Notes under the pieces: generated by a model
What the model saw: the letters and a program-made list of their open reading frames with translations, nothing else
What the model was told of the DNA's origin: nothing
Database searches by the model: none
Source: Apodospora peruviana
Taxonomy: Eukaryota; Ascomycota; Sordariomycetes; Sordariales; Lasiosphaeriaceae
Assembly (NCBI GenBank): GCA_033439685.1
Contig: JAUEDM010000008.1
Location: 744,001 to 808,000, forward strand
Length of the DNA stretch: 64,000 bases
Direction: 5' to 3'
Position numbers and translations under genes: made by a program
Shown here: positions 47,296-59,066 of the stretch, piece by piece
How the letters are laid out: the number at the start of each line of letters is the position of its first letter
Position numbering within the stretch: position 1 is the first letter of the stretch

Positions 47296-49197
47296 GCTGG
47301 CGATGACTTGGTAGACTCGGAATGGGAGACCATGTCAACCACCTCGACCCTGGTCCAGAGCTTAGTCGATGAGCCAGTAGGCACAGAAAATCACCACGCC
47401 ATATTCTTTCCAAAAGACGGCAAGGACCTTTTCCCACTCTTCCAAGCCATAATATTAAGACCGGGCATTGGGAGAAAGGATTTTCAGGACGTCCTAGCAA
47501 GCATTCTACGCCTGCTTGCCATTGAACTGGTTTCGGAAGTAAAGGACAAGAGTGAAGCCGCCGTGGCGACGTTCGTGAGAAGGTATCGCCTCGTCATGGC
47601 ATCAGCGGGCACAGCCCATGTCGCGGAAAAGAGCCTAGAGCTCGTGGAAGCCAAATCTCAAAAGGAGGATTCGGCTATCGAGCAGGTCGAACAACCAAGC
47701 AAGCCAAAGAAAATGCCGAGCTGATCCCTCTTCAAGAAGAGTCGGATAATGAAGAGGAACAGGACGAGCCGGACGATAGTCAGGAAATAGGCGTCAGTTT
47801 CCTGTCCATCGACACATTCATCCGCTCCAGTGTGGCATACCAGCAGATGGTCAGGTGGCTTGCCGATCTAGGGCACCCGTCCTTCCAGTCCCGCGCAACT
47901 GAGTTTTGCCGAGAGACTACTCAAAAGGCAGTTCATCGGAACAGATGTTGCCGACGAGGAATGGAGGAGAAAAACCAGGTCGGCGATGTATCTCACCATA
48001 TCCGAGCTGCATTACTCTCGGCCTGAGAGCCTTGTCGTCGAGACCGACAACGAGCTTTCCAAAGTTGAACGATTACAACACATGCTGGAGTCGATAACGG
48101 CCGAAGAATGGAGTTAGTGACCGCTACGCCGCCCGAGGCCCCTACTTCGTCCCGGGGAGTCTCGTTTAGGATGGACTTGTGTATGTGCACTGCTCGTGAT
48201 TCGATTTGTTGCAGAACCTGGCTAACCATAGTTTCCACCCACAGTCGTATCATGATGTTCGTTGGGAGGCGATCCCAACCGAGTTCGCAAAACGCCTCTG
48301 CTCACTTGTGAAGACGTTCCCTCTCGCCAACAACCCAAACGCTCCTGCAATTCCGCCTCAGCATGGAGACCGCCGGGCCAGAGCACCGCCGTGCCAGCCG
48401 GGAAAGGGGCCGGATCCACGCACCCAGAAAATACATCCAACACCGGGCACCACCCAAGCAATACGACTCCAGCAGGTGTCATTTCTACCCCTTCTGGACA
48501 ACAGACCACACCGCAGCAGGGCCGTCAGGTGCTCCAAGCTAGATTCATCTTTCTTGTGTCCAAGTTTGGGAGGGTTGAACTTGACGAGCTGTCTTCTCTC
48601 CACCTGGATACCGTACAATTTGCACAGGAACTCTACTCTGCCTACGCGACTCACAAAGGGTTCTGGCGCTATTGGTTCTCCCGTACGAGTTCTCACATTG
48701 TGATTTCGCCCAGGTATGTTGCGAAATTCCTCATCAGCCGTGGCCAGATGGACTTACTAACAACCAGACCGTTGCAAAAAGAATAGTTCGAGAAATACAG
48801 CTGGGAGCCGCCCATCACGCCCGAAGAGTTCCAGCACCTTTTTCAGGACGCCTCACGCCGTTGCCGCATACCATAGTGGGCGACCGCCGTTCTACCTCTC
48901 AGCAACACGGACGATGACAACTTGTCACAAGACCCGGTCGACCGGATTCCGCAACGGTTTTGGAACTTCAACAAGCACCTCAACGCGAGAGAGAACTTCT
49001 GGGGCATTTACGTCCGGGAGCGGCGCTCGGCGATCATGACTATGCTTTATATCTTGCTCGGCTTGGCGCCGTTCATTGGGTTCTGGGTTTTGTACATTCT
49101 GGGAATAATCCAGGCCAATGTGCACAACGCAACTACGCCGCTTGCGATTTCTATTACCGCTCTTGGTTTGTTTCTGGGGTCTATAATCAAGCTGTAG
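47284..49197 (+). pseudogene. Decayed gene with C-terminal membrane segments
   Basis: Protein-like sequence continues after the HET remnant in several frames: DLVDSEWETMSTTSTLVQSL to KKMPS (stop at 47724), an acidic stretch (EEEQDEPDDSQEIG), FAERLLKRQFIGTDVADEEW to a stop at 48118, then FIFLVSKFGRVELDELSSLH. The last part reads FEKYSWEPPITPEEF, CRIP, an in-frame TAG near 48873, WATAVLPLSNTDDD, and two membrane segments (AIMTMLYILLGLAPFIGFW; LAISITALGLFLGSIIKL) to the stop at 49197. At least three frameshifts and one or two nonsense codons are needed. HET genes with C-terminal membrane parts exist, so this may be the tail of the gene above. Its function is unknown. Confidence 0.6.
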
Positions 49198-50324
49198 AGA
49201 GGAGTTGTAGGTATGGTATTGGTGGGCTGAGACAGCATGTCTGTGCACTGTAGAGGAAGCACCAGAAACCAACATCAACATCAGTAACTATTTACCGGGT
49301 CTTTATCCATCGGATTGGATTTGCTTACATCCCACTTGCTGAGGTGCAGTCCCGATCTGTCAGCATAATTAGATGCTGGGGTCAGGTTGCTGACACACGA
49401 GAGTTAGGCGATTCATCCTCAGATATTACAATGGAAAATAGGCACGGTATGATGGTCTGTTGGACCTGGGGAACCAAATTCGGAGTCCGAACCGGGAAGC
49501 TCACTTATAAATGAACAGATTCGCCAAACATGAAGAGACCCCTGCTAAGCCACCCCATGCTGGCATGCAGTTCTTATGATGACAGCAGTTTGTGTGGCTA
49601 TCGACAAGCAAGAGAATATCACTTCTATTAAGGACATCGCTTGGCAAAGTGCGGGAAGCACAAAAGGGGAACTCATCCCTCTTGCAATACGTCGTCGTAC
49701 GTATTACTGAAGCCATTGATCATCCTCTCGGCTGGGAATCCATTGGAAGCAAATTTGATTCGTCAATCCCCCAACTCTCAACTGAAAGGGTTCCTGCATA
49801 ATACGCCCGGGGCGGAGCTGGGGTTTGTTGGTGAGGTACAGCCTGGCCCTGCGTTTCCTTCTGCAACTCAGGCTGATATCATGGCAATTTAATAGGGGAT
49901 TAATAACCATGATGACCACAGCCGTGGGACCCTTTCCCCCTCTTTCAACAGGGGTTCCCTCCACTCATTCACCGTGGTCTACCTATTTTAAATTAACGGA
50001 CCGCCGACTTCCTGGCCTCCACTCTGGGGAAAACACGCCGGTCACGATGGCCAGGCAGAATGTGGATGGATTGTCGGCACAACACAAAAAGTCCCAACCT
50101 AAACTCCATAGATTGCTTCTTGGCTTTTTTGTCGGGTCTAGACATGTGTGGGAATGCGGAGAAGGGATTTGGTCTTGTAGATATATAAACAGGGCTGTCC
50201 ACCCAGCTCAGATTGTGGAGAGTTTCGACACCCGGTTCCTGAATACCTATCTGTCTTGAGATTCGTCGCTTTTTGGGGAAACTGATTAGGTCACGTCGGC
50301 GATATAATCGTGTTATTACTGACA
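49198..50324. other. intergenic, no gene supported
   Basis: About 1.1 kb before the aldose epimerase. A TATATAAA-like word lies at about 50180, which could belong to its promoter. Frames are short and overlapping. Confidence 0.45.
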
Positions 50325-51689
50325 ATGAAATTCTCTGCGATCCTCTTCGCCGCGCTAGCGGACGCGACGGCGATCCCCAGTGAGAGTGCGTTTACCCCGG
50401 GCGCCGATAGCAAGTACACCATTTCGGCACCAGGTATCAAGGCACAGGTACTATGAACCAATTTAATCTGAGGGGTGACGAAGGGATTCTCAAAAAGTCT
50501 AACCAGATGGCAGTTTATCGAGTATGGCGCAACCCTCACGAACCTCTTCGTGAAGGACAAAAATGGCAAGGACATCGACGTAGTCCTCGGCTACGATGAC
50601 ACCACCTACTACCGTTAGTATTCACCTGGGACCCAAATCAAAAGCAATCATCTAATCAAGATGACGCGTTTTACAGCCAAGGACCCGGGCCACCCCGTCT
50701 ACAACTCCATCCCGGGCCGGTACGTCAACCGCATCGGCAAGGCCAAGTACACCCTCGACGGCAAGGAATACATAACCGAGAAGAACGACGGCGACAACAC
50801 GCTGCACAGCGGCACCAACAATTGGTCTTTTCGGTTTTGGAACGTGACCGCGCTGACCCCGGAGTCCATCACCTTCTCCATCTCGGACGCGTCCAACTCG
50901 TCGCTCGGCATGATCGGCCGCGTCGACTCGAGCGTCACCTATAGCGTCAGCAACAGCACCTGGAGCATCAAGATGACGGCCAGCTCGCCCGACAACAAAA
51001 CCCCCGTCATGCTGACGCAGCACACCTACTTCAACCTGGACGCCTACAAGAACCCGGCAACGCCGCTCATCTGGGACCACACGCTTTACCTCCCCTACTC
51101 GAAGCGTTACCTCGAAGCCGACCAGGGCGCGCTGCCGACGGGCAAGATCTTGACTGCCGACCCCGGCACCATCAACGATTTTGCCAGCAAGCCCGGGATG
51201 ATGTTCGGCCACTCCAAGAGCGACCCCAAGTTCCAGGGCAACTGTGGTGCCGACGGTGTCTGCGAGGGGTACAACGGCTACTGGCTGATTGATGACGCGC
51301 CCAAGGACGCGGTGGTGCTGACCCTCGCCAGCCCGTTTTCGGGCGTCAAGGCCGACCTGCGCACGACGCAGCCCGGCATCGTGCTGTACTCGTGCTCGTG
51401 GATGGACGGGAGCGCCGTCCTCAAGGCGAGCACACAGGGCCTGAACTCTACGCAAAAGGTCGTCAAGAGCTCGTGCGTGGCCATCGAGGCTCAGGATTAT
51501 CCTGATGGTATCAACCAGTACGTGTTTAACCACCCCTGTCCTTGATAGGGAGGTATGTAATGAGACTACTGCAAGGACTAACGTTTTTTGTTTGTGTACA
51601 GCCCCGAGTGGAACCGCACCGACGCCCAGATTCTCGGCCCCGGCGAGACGTACAACTGGGAGAGCTCGTGGACCTTTGGACTGCTCTAA
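50325..51689 (+). CDS. Secreted aldose 1-epimerase (mutarotase)
   Basis: Four exons (50325-50447, 50514-50613, 50677-51517, 51602-51689) join in phase to 383 residues. A signal peptide (1-16, FSAILFAALADATA) suggests secretion. Family signatures are in order: FIEYGATLTNLFVKDKNG, VYNSIPGRYVNRIGKAKY, NTLHSGTNNWSFRFW, LTQHTYFNLD (His/Asn-Leu motif), YNGYWLID, and the final NHPEWNRTD. Reading past the third donor (51518) would end early at 51545 and lose the last exon, which carries the conserved PGETYNW end. The enzyme interconverts alpha and beta anomers of sugars such as glucose or galactose. An extracellular form would help sugar release and uptake from polysaccharides. Regulation is not visible. 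Confidence 0.9.
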
Positions 51690-51853
51690 AAGCATCTGGA
51701 AAAAAGAGAGATGAATCCTTCATCAACAAGAGTATAATCAAGGTGGTATAGCGGGGGAAAGACATGTAAATCAAGGTGTTGAGAAGCAAAATTGAAATTT
51801 CAATGAACAAAGTCAGATTTTGAAATCTGGATGTATGTTAAAGGTAAAAGTTA

Positions 51854-51925
51854 TGCGTCAAGAGGGAATCGAACCCCCCCCTCAACCTTGGAAGGGTTGA
51901 ATCCTAACCACTAGACCATTGACGC
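51854..51925 (-). tRNA. tRNA-Gly (anticodon TCC)
   Basis: A full cloverleaf reads on the minus strand from GCGTCAATGG. The acceptor stem is GCGTCAA with TTGACGC, the anticodon stem CAACC/GGTTG encloses CTTCCAA (anticodon TCC), and the T loop is GTTCGATTC. There is no intron. The T stem has one G-U pair and lies in a run of eight G, which is slightly unusual. Confidence 0.93.
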
Positions 51926-53119
51926 CGACTTGCTGACAATTGTGCAGTGGAGAAGAGTTTATATCGTTCCGGGGGTGTCATGACTCAAAGACCCACCTTG
52001 TTGTCGAATATTGAGCTGCTTATATGGAGACAGTTGGATATGCGCTCCACGTGCGTGAATCCACAGGTTGTTTTTATCCCAGGTCTTGCTCCTTCCACAT
52101 TCTGGTAATGTTAGCACTTTATGGGTATCTGTGTGACATCAGTTATGGCTCATGGTCACGCAACCAAGGTAAGAAACAACTTGAAGTTAAACATCATGAT
52201 GTAAGAGCAGAGCATGCACCCTCGTCGACGATTGACATGTCCGTGGATAATACGGTACCTCGACTCGAGCCCACCTTGTGAGCGTAGAGACCTCGATAAC
52301 ACCTACCAGAGTTTAGAAGGCAGGATCCTGAACATAGCTTCGGGCTCTCCAACAGCAGTGTTACATAAAGCCCGGACTATTGGGCAGTGCTCCTAAGAAT
52401 GGTTCGCCATGCTCGTAAACATGTTCCATAGAGTGGCGAACGGAGTAAGAAAGGTTGGCGTAGCATGAAGGAGTTCAACCAGGTTGCTCAGTGGATCGTT
52501 TCCCAATTGATAAGGCCAAAATTTATATCGTCCGAACCTCAGGGTTCGCCGCCGTGACTCCTGAATCGGCTCCGGTGTTCAGATTGGGAGGTCATGCCTC
52601 GGGCAAAGAAACCAAACAAACGCCGGAGGAAGGAGGGTTCTCGGCCTATGGGACTGCCGGATGAGGTCGAGGACGTGGAGATAACGCAGGAGCGTTACAA
52701 CTGCAGAAGCCCAAGATACCGCACTTGCCATCATAGAAAGGGAAGACCAAGACGGCAAGGACCAGGCCACACGCCTCGCTGCGCTCCTCCGCTCCAGTGT
52801 CCCTGCCTCCTCAAACGCCACGCTCTGGCTACACCGGTCTCCGGTTGCAGTCTCGTCATCGTCATCCCATCACTTGGCTACTCCCTCTCCCCATCCCACC
52901 TCAACATTTCGTCTTTGGAACCCCCACAGTCTACATCTCCCGCCAACCTAGGAATACCTTCCATCTTTACCTACCTGTACCTATTTTTGCCTGTTTCGCT
53001 TTCATCTGCGCTCTGCATCGCGATCCTCTTCTCTCTCTCTTTCTCTCTGGCCATTTGCGGTGTCGTCAGCCATTCCTTTGCAGCATCGCAGAGCAAAGAA
53101 CCGCGCTAGGTGGCCGGTC
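51926..53119. other. intergenic / OPT gene leader
   Basis: About 1.2 kb. The stretch at about 52920-53055 is pyrimidine-rich with CTCTCTCT runs, typical of fungal core promoters and leaders. Frames at 52594-53109 overlap in two phases and show no motif. Confidence 0.5.
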
Positions 53120-56117
53120 ATGGCGGACTACAACGAGAAGGATGATTCACCCCCTCGAAAGCTCCAGCCCGGAACGAAGGGCGTGGTGAGGGAGAAGGAG
53201 GTTCGAGCTGGGACCATAATAAACGACCCATCACTGGAACGTGTCGTGGAGGAGTGAGTCCTCCATCCCCACCAAGGACTTCAAATGTGCTGACGCTCCA
53301 AGACAGCGAGTTCAATATGACCGAACGAGACCTCCAAGAGGCCAAGACACTTGCCGATCAAATGAGCACAGCCGATGTTCGAGCGGTGAGGCGGCCTTCC
53401 CGCTTAACGCAGAGGGCCGCAAGCCGTTGCTACGAGCTCAACCCAGTCTGTTCACCGCTGACTCTTAAAGTAATAGCTCATGGAGCAAGTCATCAAGATC
53501 CATGCACACGATCCCAACTTCCCCGACCAGGCTCTGGCCAAGGCTACCGAGTTTCTTGGTCTGTGTTCTTGTTCCTCACGTCCAGTAGTTCTCTGTGCTA
53601 ACACCCTGGAAAGCGAACGACGACGTGTTCGAGAACCCTGAAGACCATACCGAGCTGATATACGAGATGAAACTGGAGGCTGCGCTGATCACCACCAACA
53701 GCCCCTATTCCGAGGTTCGCGCTGTAGTCGACAACCGCGACGACCCTACCATGCCCAGTTCCACCATTCGTGCTTGGATCATCGGCCTTAGCTTTTCTTG
53801 TTTACTCGGCTTCATCAACCAACTCTTTTCGATCCGCATGCCGTCCATTGGTGTTGGGTCCAACGTCGCCCAATTGCTGGCTTTCCCCGTAGGAAAGCTC
53901 CTCGAGCGCACCCTGCCCGACTGGGGCTTTACGTTATGGGACATTCGCCATTCTTTAAACCCCGGGCGCTTTTCCAGAAAGGAGCACATGTTGATTACCA
54001 TCATGGCCAACGTCGCTGGCAGCACACCCTATACGAACAGCATTATTTGGATTCAGTATCTTCCCCAGTTCTTCAACCAGTCCTATGCTGGTTCGTTCAG
54101 CTACCAAATCCTCGTCGCACTGAGCACCAACCTAGTAGGCTATGGTATCGCCGGCCTGACTCGTCGGTTTCTCGTGTACCCTTCTTACTGCGTGTGGCCG
54201 ACGTCGTTGACAACCATTGCGCTCAACAACGCCTTCCACGATGACAATAACACACCCATCCAAGGACCCTTCCGGCGTACCTACAGCATAACGCGCTACA
54301 AGTTCTTTCTGTTGGCCTTCGCAGCCATGTTTGTGTGGTTTTGGTTTCCCAACTACCTGTTCGGGGCACTCAGCGTCTTCAGCTGGATGACGTGGATTGC
54401 ACCAAACAACCTCTACCTTGACGTTTTTACGGGCTTCAATAATGGGTTGGGACTAAACCCATGGCCAACCTTTGACTGGAATATTGTGACCTTCATGGTT
54501 GACCCACTAATGGTGCCATTCTTTACCACCATGAACAGGTTTGTTGGGATGGTGCTTTCGGGATTCATCGTCGTCGGTATTTGGTATACCAACGCATACT
54601 GGACTGCCTTCCTACCCATCAACTCGAACATGGTCTGGGACAACACCGCGTCACCATACAATGTTTCGCGTATCATTGATGACAGAGGCTTGTTTGACGC
54701 AGGGAAGTACGAGGCGTACTCGCCTGCCTTCCTGTCAGCCGCAAACCTGACCCTTTACGGAGTTTTCTTCGCCGTCTACCCTGCGACACTGGTGGTAAGT
54801 TTCTGTCAAACTGTACTCTTTCACACCTGAATCGGGGATTACAATTTCTGATCTGAAATATATGTTAGTACGTGGCATTGAACCACCGATACGAGGTGGG
54901 TATGGGTCTGAAGAATGTGTGGAACGGCTTCCGAGACATCTTTCGCAAGAACAAGGCTGCAAGGACTAGCCAGTACGGCGATGTGCACAATCGCTTGATG
55001 GCCAAATACACAGAAGGTGATGTACTTCGAGCCCCCTTTCGATACTAGGGAGAGAGACTGACGAGTTTATTCGTTTAGCTCCCCAGTGGTGGTATATGGC
55101 GCTTCTTGTTGTCGCCGTTGCGTTCGGCATCGCTGGCATCGCTGGCTGGGAAACCTACACGAATCCGGGGGTTGTTTTCTATGGTTTGGCTCTGTGCCTC
55201 CTTTTTGTTATCCCTGTTGGCTTAGTCAATGCCATGACCGGCGTTGAGGTGACCCTCAACGTGCTGGCCGAGTTCATTGGCGGCTCGTTGGTTCCGGGCA
55301 ACGCTCTGGCCATGAACTTTTTCAAGTCCTACGGGTAAGATCACACGCGATCCTGAAGTATTTCCAGCCACTAACGCACAGGGTGTTCTTGTACAGGTAT
55401 GTGACATGTGCCCACGCAGTTTGGTTCGCCAACGATCTGAAGCTGGCGCATTATATCAAGATCCCTCCCCGTCAGACGTTCATGGCCCAGGTGATTGCCA
55501 CACTAGCCTCGACGTTCGTGTGCGTCGGCATTCTCAACTTTCAGATGAATTCGATACCCAACGTATGCACGCCTGACGCACCCAACAAGATGACGTGTCC
55601 GTCAATCTTGACCTTCTTCACCGCATCAGTTCTGTGGGGAACCCTTGGCCCGGTCAAGATGTTTGGCCACAAAGGCCAGTACACATGGCTCATGATAGGC
55701 TGGCCAATTGGTGCCTTGTTGCCCGTCGCAGTCTGGTATGCGCAGAAACGCTTCTCCGGGAAGAATTGGACGCGCCGGATACACCCCGTTCTGTTGCTAA
55801 CCGGCGGCATGGGATGGGCTCCATATAATCTCAGTTACTTGATCCCGACGGTCCCAATTGGTTGGTTGTCGTGGATCTGGTGCAAGAACCGGTTCGTCGG
55901 GTTCTGGGGAAAGTACAATTTTGTGCTCTCGGCCGCCCTCAGCTCAGGCATAGCGATCTCTGGAATCGTCATGTTCTTTGCCCTTCAATGGCCCGAGGTC
56001 AAGATTGATTGGTGGGGAAATTCTGTCGTCTCGCAGGGCTGTGAGGCGGAGGCTTGTGTGCTCAAGCAGCTAGGACCCGGGGAGTACTTTGGTCCAAGGT
56101 CGGGAGAGTTTCATTGA
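53120..56117 (+). CDS. OPT-family oligopeptide transporter
   Basis: Seven exons join in phase to 866 residues: 53120-53253, 53307-53385, 53477-53558, 53614-54794, 54869-55016, 55079-55334 and 55397-56117. The N-terminus is acidic and cytosolic. The OPT signature then begins: TIRAWIIGLSFSCLLGFINQLFSIR, followed by many membrane segments. SPYTNSIIW-like and NPGRFSRKEHMLITIMANV elements match the ISP4/OPT1 type. The late elements VTLNVLAEFIGGSLVPGNALAMNFFKSYGY and LKLAHYIKIPPR are also diagnostic. It would import small peptides with protons at the plasma membrane. The last acceptor is ambiguous: AG at 55381 or 55396 both keep the frame, and the second gives the family-like YGYVT. Confidence 0.9.
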
Positions 56118-57086
56118 ACATCTTTGGTGAAGACGAGCCAAACGCGTTGGATGATTCGATTACTGCTTGGCGCATTTTTCGAAGTCATCGAGCAGTGAAA
56201 AGTCTTTCAAGGGTTGTTCTTGAGCTCATGGGACTTCTTTCGGCCTTGAGTTTCGGTTTCTCTTCACGGTAGACCTTTATTAATGGTCTCGGTTTGAAGT
56301 TGCTTTGGTATTTGAATACGGCTTCAATAGAATATTCACTGCAGAGGTGTACAACATTAGAGAACATTAGAAAGCGGATAGATGATGGGAGAAGTTATTT
56401 GTAGTATTCAAGTTGAAGCATTTCATTGGAGATCTTGTTTTCGTACTTGGTTATGTGTCAGTTCATGAAATGAGACCGTATTTCGTAGTTCCAGTCAAGA
56501 AGTTCTCATTACAGTAACTTGAACTCGGATGTGTAAATTTCATCTCGCCTTATCAGCTCGGACCGTGAATAACCACCACACATGGTGTTTGATAAAGGAC
56601 CAGGCTACAATGTAATGCGGGTTAAAAGGGGTATCAAACTGCTTTGCATTCTCTGTCCAATGGCCCTTACGGGTGTAGAGATAAAATAGAAACAATGAAC
56701 ACTTCTTCAAGCTCATTCTTTGAAGACAGCTAGTCTGGACCGGCCCAGTGTTCCCGAACTCTACGTCCAGAAGTTCGAAACAAAAGGATCACAAATTCAT
56801 CATCCATATCAAAGAAAAGCTCCGTGAGGAACAACAAATACAACCGCAAAGGTCGTCGAGAAGTAACTAGGTATCAGAATCAGCCGCCCATTTACCACCA
56901 AACTGCAACCAACCTAACTCCAAACGCTCCCCCATGAAGACAAAATTTACCGCCATGTGATGCATGCTAAATGATGCTCGAGAACGTCTCCATGTCAAAC
57001 CAACACTAACCCCAAATCCAGAAACCGAAAAGGCAAGCATGCAGGTATCATAAAGGTATCATACAAGAAAATAAACCAAGTGATCA
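56118..57086. other. intergenic between converging genes
   Basis: About 970 bp between the ends of the OPT and DUF3405 genes. It is AT-rich and probably holds both 3' untranslated regions. No gene is seen. Confidence 0.55.
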
Positions 57087-59066
57087 TCAAGTATGATGCT
57101 TAATCGGATGCATCATCAAATTGGAAGGCATGTAAACCTTTCCATCAGCCTCCTCAGGCTTAGCCAAAATCCATGGAAACCCAACATCCTCCGCCAGCTG
57201 CCTGCCTTCCCACGCATCGTACAGCTGCCGACTCCAAACACTCTGCCACCAGTACGACAGACCCCAGCCGCGCGGGTGATCCGTTACGTCGGGCCCTGCC
57301 CCCGTCGAGCTGTTTTTCGGGCCTCCCTTCCACCACGCGTCTTGAAACTCATCCTCCGCGCCGTTCTTCGCCCAGTAGAACACGGGATGCTGCGGAAAAC
57401 TTAGCTTCAAACCATGCCAGAGCGCGAAGCTGGGCGGGGTGGCCTCGCTCGGAATCCGGAGGGCCTGAACGTGCTGAGCCTCGTGAATGACTAGCAAAGC
57501 GTTACGGCTCGATCGCATGATGGCGGGCGGGCAAAAGATCATGGGCGTCTTCTTGCCGGTCTGGAACCCGTGGATCCAGTTGCGGTATTGCCAGTGGTAT
57601 GCAACGGAAGCGTTGGTGCAGTACGAGGTGACGATGACGTCGGCGTCCTCGCCGACCCCCCATTTAAAATTGTCGTCTCGCGGGTCGGCGGTCGGCGGTT
57701 CGGGGCCGATGGGGTCGATGTCTGGCAACCGCAAGGGGCCCCAGGCGTGGGTCGAGCCGTTGTTAGCTGCGTCTACTGCCGATACAAAAGATTCGTAGTC
57801 GCCGATTCGGGGTTGCATGTGCTGGAACATGGCGCGTTCGAGGGATTGCTTCCGTGGTTCCATTCGCGCGAATTCAGAGAGCTGATCGAGGAAGGCGCCT
57901 GCGTCGCTGGTGATGCGCATGTCGAGCTCGAGTTGCCAGTAATGGTCGAATTCGGGATAGTGCAACGCAAAAAGTTGGGTTGGTTGGTAGACTTGGAAGA
58001 TGGTCCTGAATAGGAAGATTCGTGTGTCAGTTATATTGTTCCATCCATCCATCAATCAAAGTCAGGGGTTGTGGTGCGTTTTACCTGTGCTCCTTGATAT
58101 CAGGGTACCAGCTCTTGAGCAGCTGCGAGTCCCACAGAACCGCCATCCCCAAGAACTCTTTGGGGACGCCGGCATCCACTCGCAGCGCCTCGAGATAGTT
58201 TTCCTTGGACGCCAAGATGTCGACCGGGTGGTTGTGCATGTCGACGAGCAGGATGACCTGGTACTCGCCGCCGGTGCGGAGGGAGGCCTCGACGATCAGG
58301 GAGCGGATGTAGTGCATGTCCTCGTCCTTGTAGGCGTACCCGCGCCAGGTCCGCACCACCAGGGCCGTTCGCCTCGTCGCGCCGAATTCATGCCACTGCG
58401 GGGCCAAATTGTGTATCTTGGACTCGTTCGGGTACGAGAACCGGGGCGGCATTTGGAGGAGGCTGCTGTTGTTCGTCGTCAACGCAGCCAAGGGGAACCG
58501 ATGCGCGTTTCGGTGGAGGCATTGCGTCTGCAAGTCTTGCCAGTTGATCTTGTCCCAGTCGACGCGGCTGCGATTGTACGAATTTGCGGTCTCGCCGAAC
58601 CCGTAGGCCCCGTATCGTCCTTGCGCAGTCGACCAGGTTTGGGTGAGGTTTAGGGCCTCGTAGGAGCCAGTCCATGGTTTGGGAAAGGCTATTATCAAGT
58701 GTTAGCAGTTTTGTTGCGCTTTTGTGCAAACAATTGAGCATGGGGGTGTTACGAACGGATATTCAAGTTAACCTCCTCGAGCTCGTCATCTGGACTTTCC
58801 GAGAGCAGCTTGCCCCGCGGTCCGTAGCATGGGACGCGCGGTTTGAGCGCAGGAAGTGGAGGATGGTTGGTCATGCGTCGCCGGGAACTACTTGCTGCTG
58901 AGGTTTGTAGGTTGTTTTGTCCGAAGAAGCGTACTTCGTATGCCCATGGCGACGAGGGACTGAGGAAGATGAACATGAGGCCATAGACTATAACAAGGCC
59001 GATGAAGACATTGCGATTGAACAATATTCGACGAAGCCTATTCCCAACAGGCGCAAGGACACCCAT
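57087..59066 (-). CDS. DUF3405 family type II membrane protein
   Basis: Three exons (59066-58757, 58688-58085, 58005-57087) join in phase to 610 residues. The ATG at 59066 (MGVLAPVG) is the first true ATG in frame. A short basic N-terminus precedes one signal-anchor (VFIGLVIVYGLMFIFLS), so the bulk would face the Golgi or ER lumen. The DUF3405 core follows: FPKPWTGSYEAL, RYGAYGFGE, TALVVRTWRGYAY, YQVILLVDMHNHP and YWQLELDMR. These fungal proteins look glycosyltransferase-like, but no activity is established as far as I know. The first donor, GTTCGT, is weak; the GTAACA nearby breaks the frame. Its leader carries a 30-bp tandem repeat. Confidence 0.8.

Noticed and set aside
50652..51695. 347-codon minus-strand frame
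   Set aside because: Antisense of the aldose epimerase exon in GC-rich sequence; Arg/Val/Gly-rich with no motif, while the plus strand has a full family match.
58000..58653. 217-codon plus-strand frame
   Set aside because: Antisense shadow of the DUF3405 gene.
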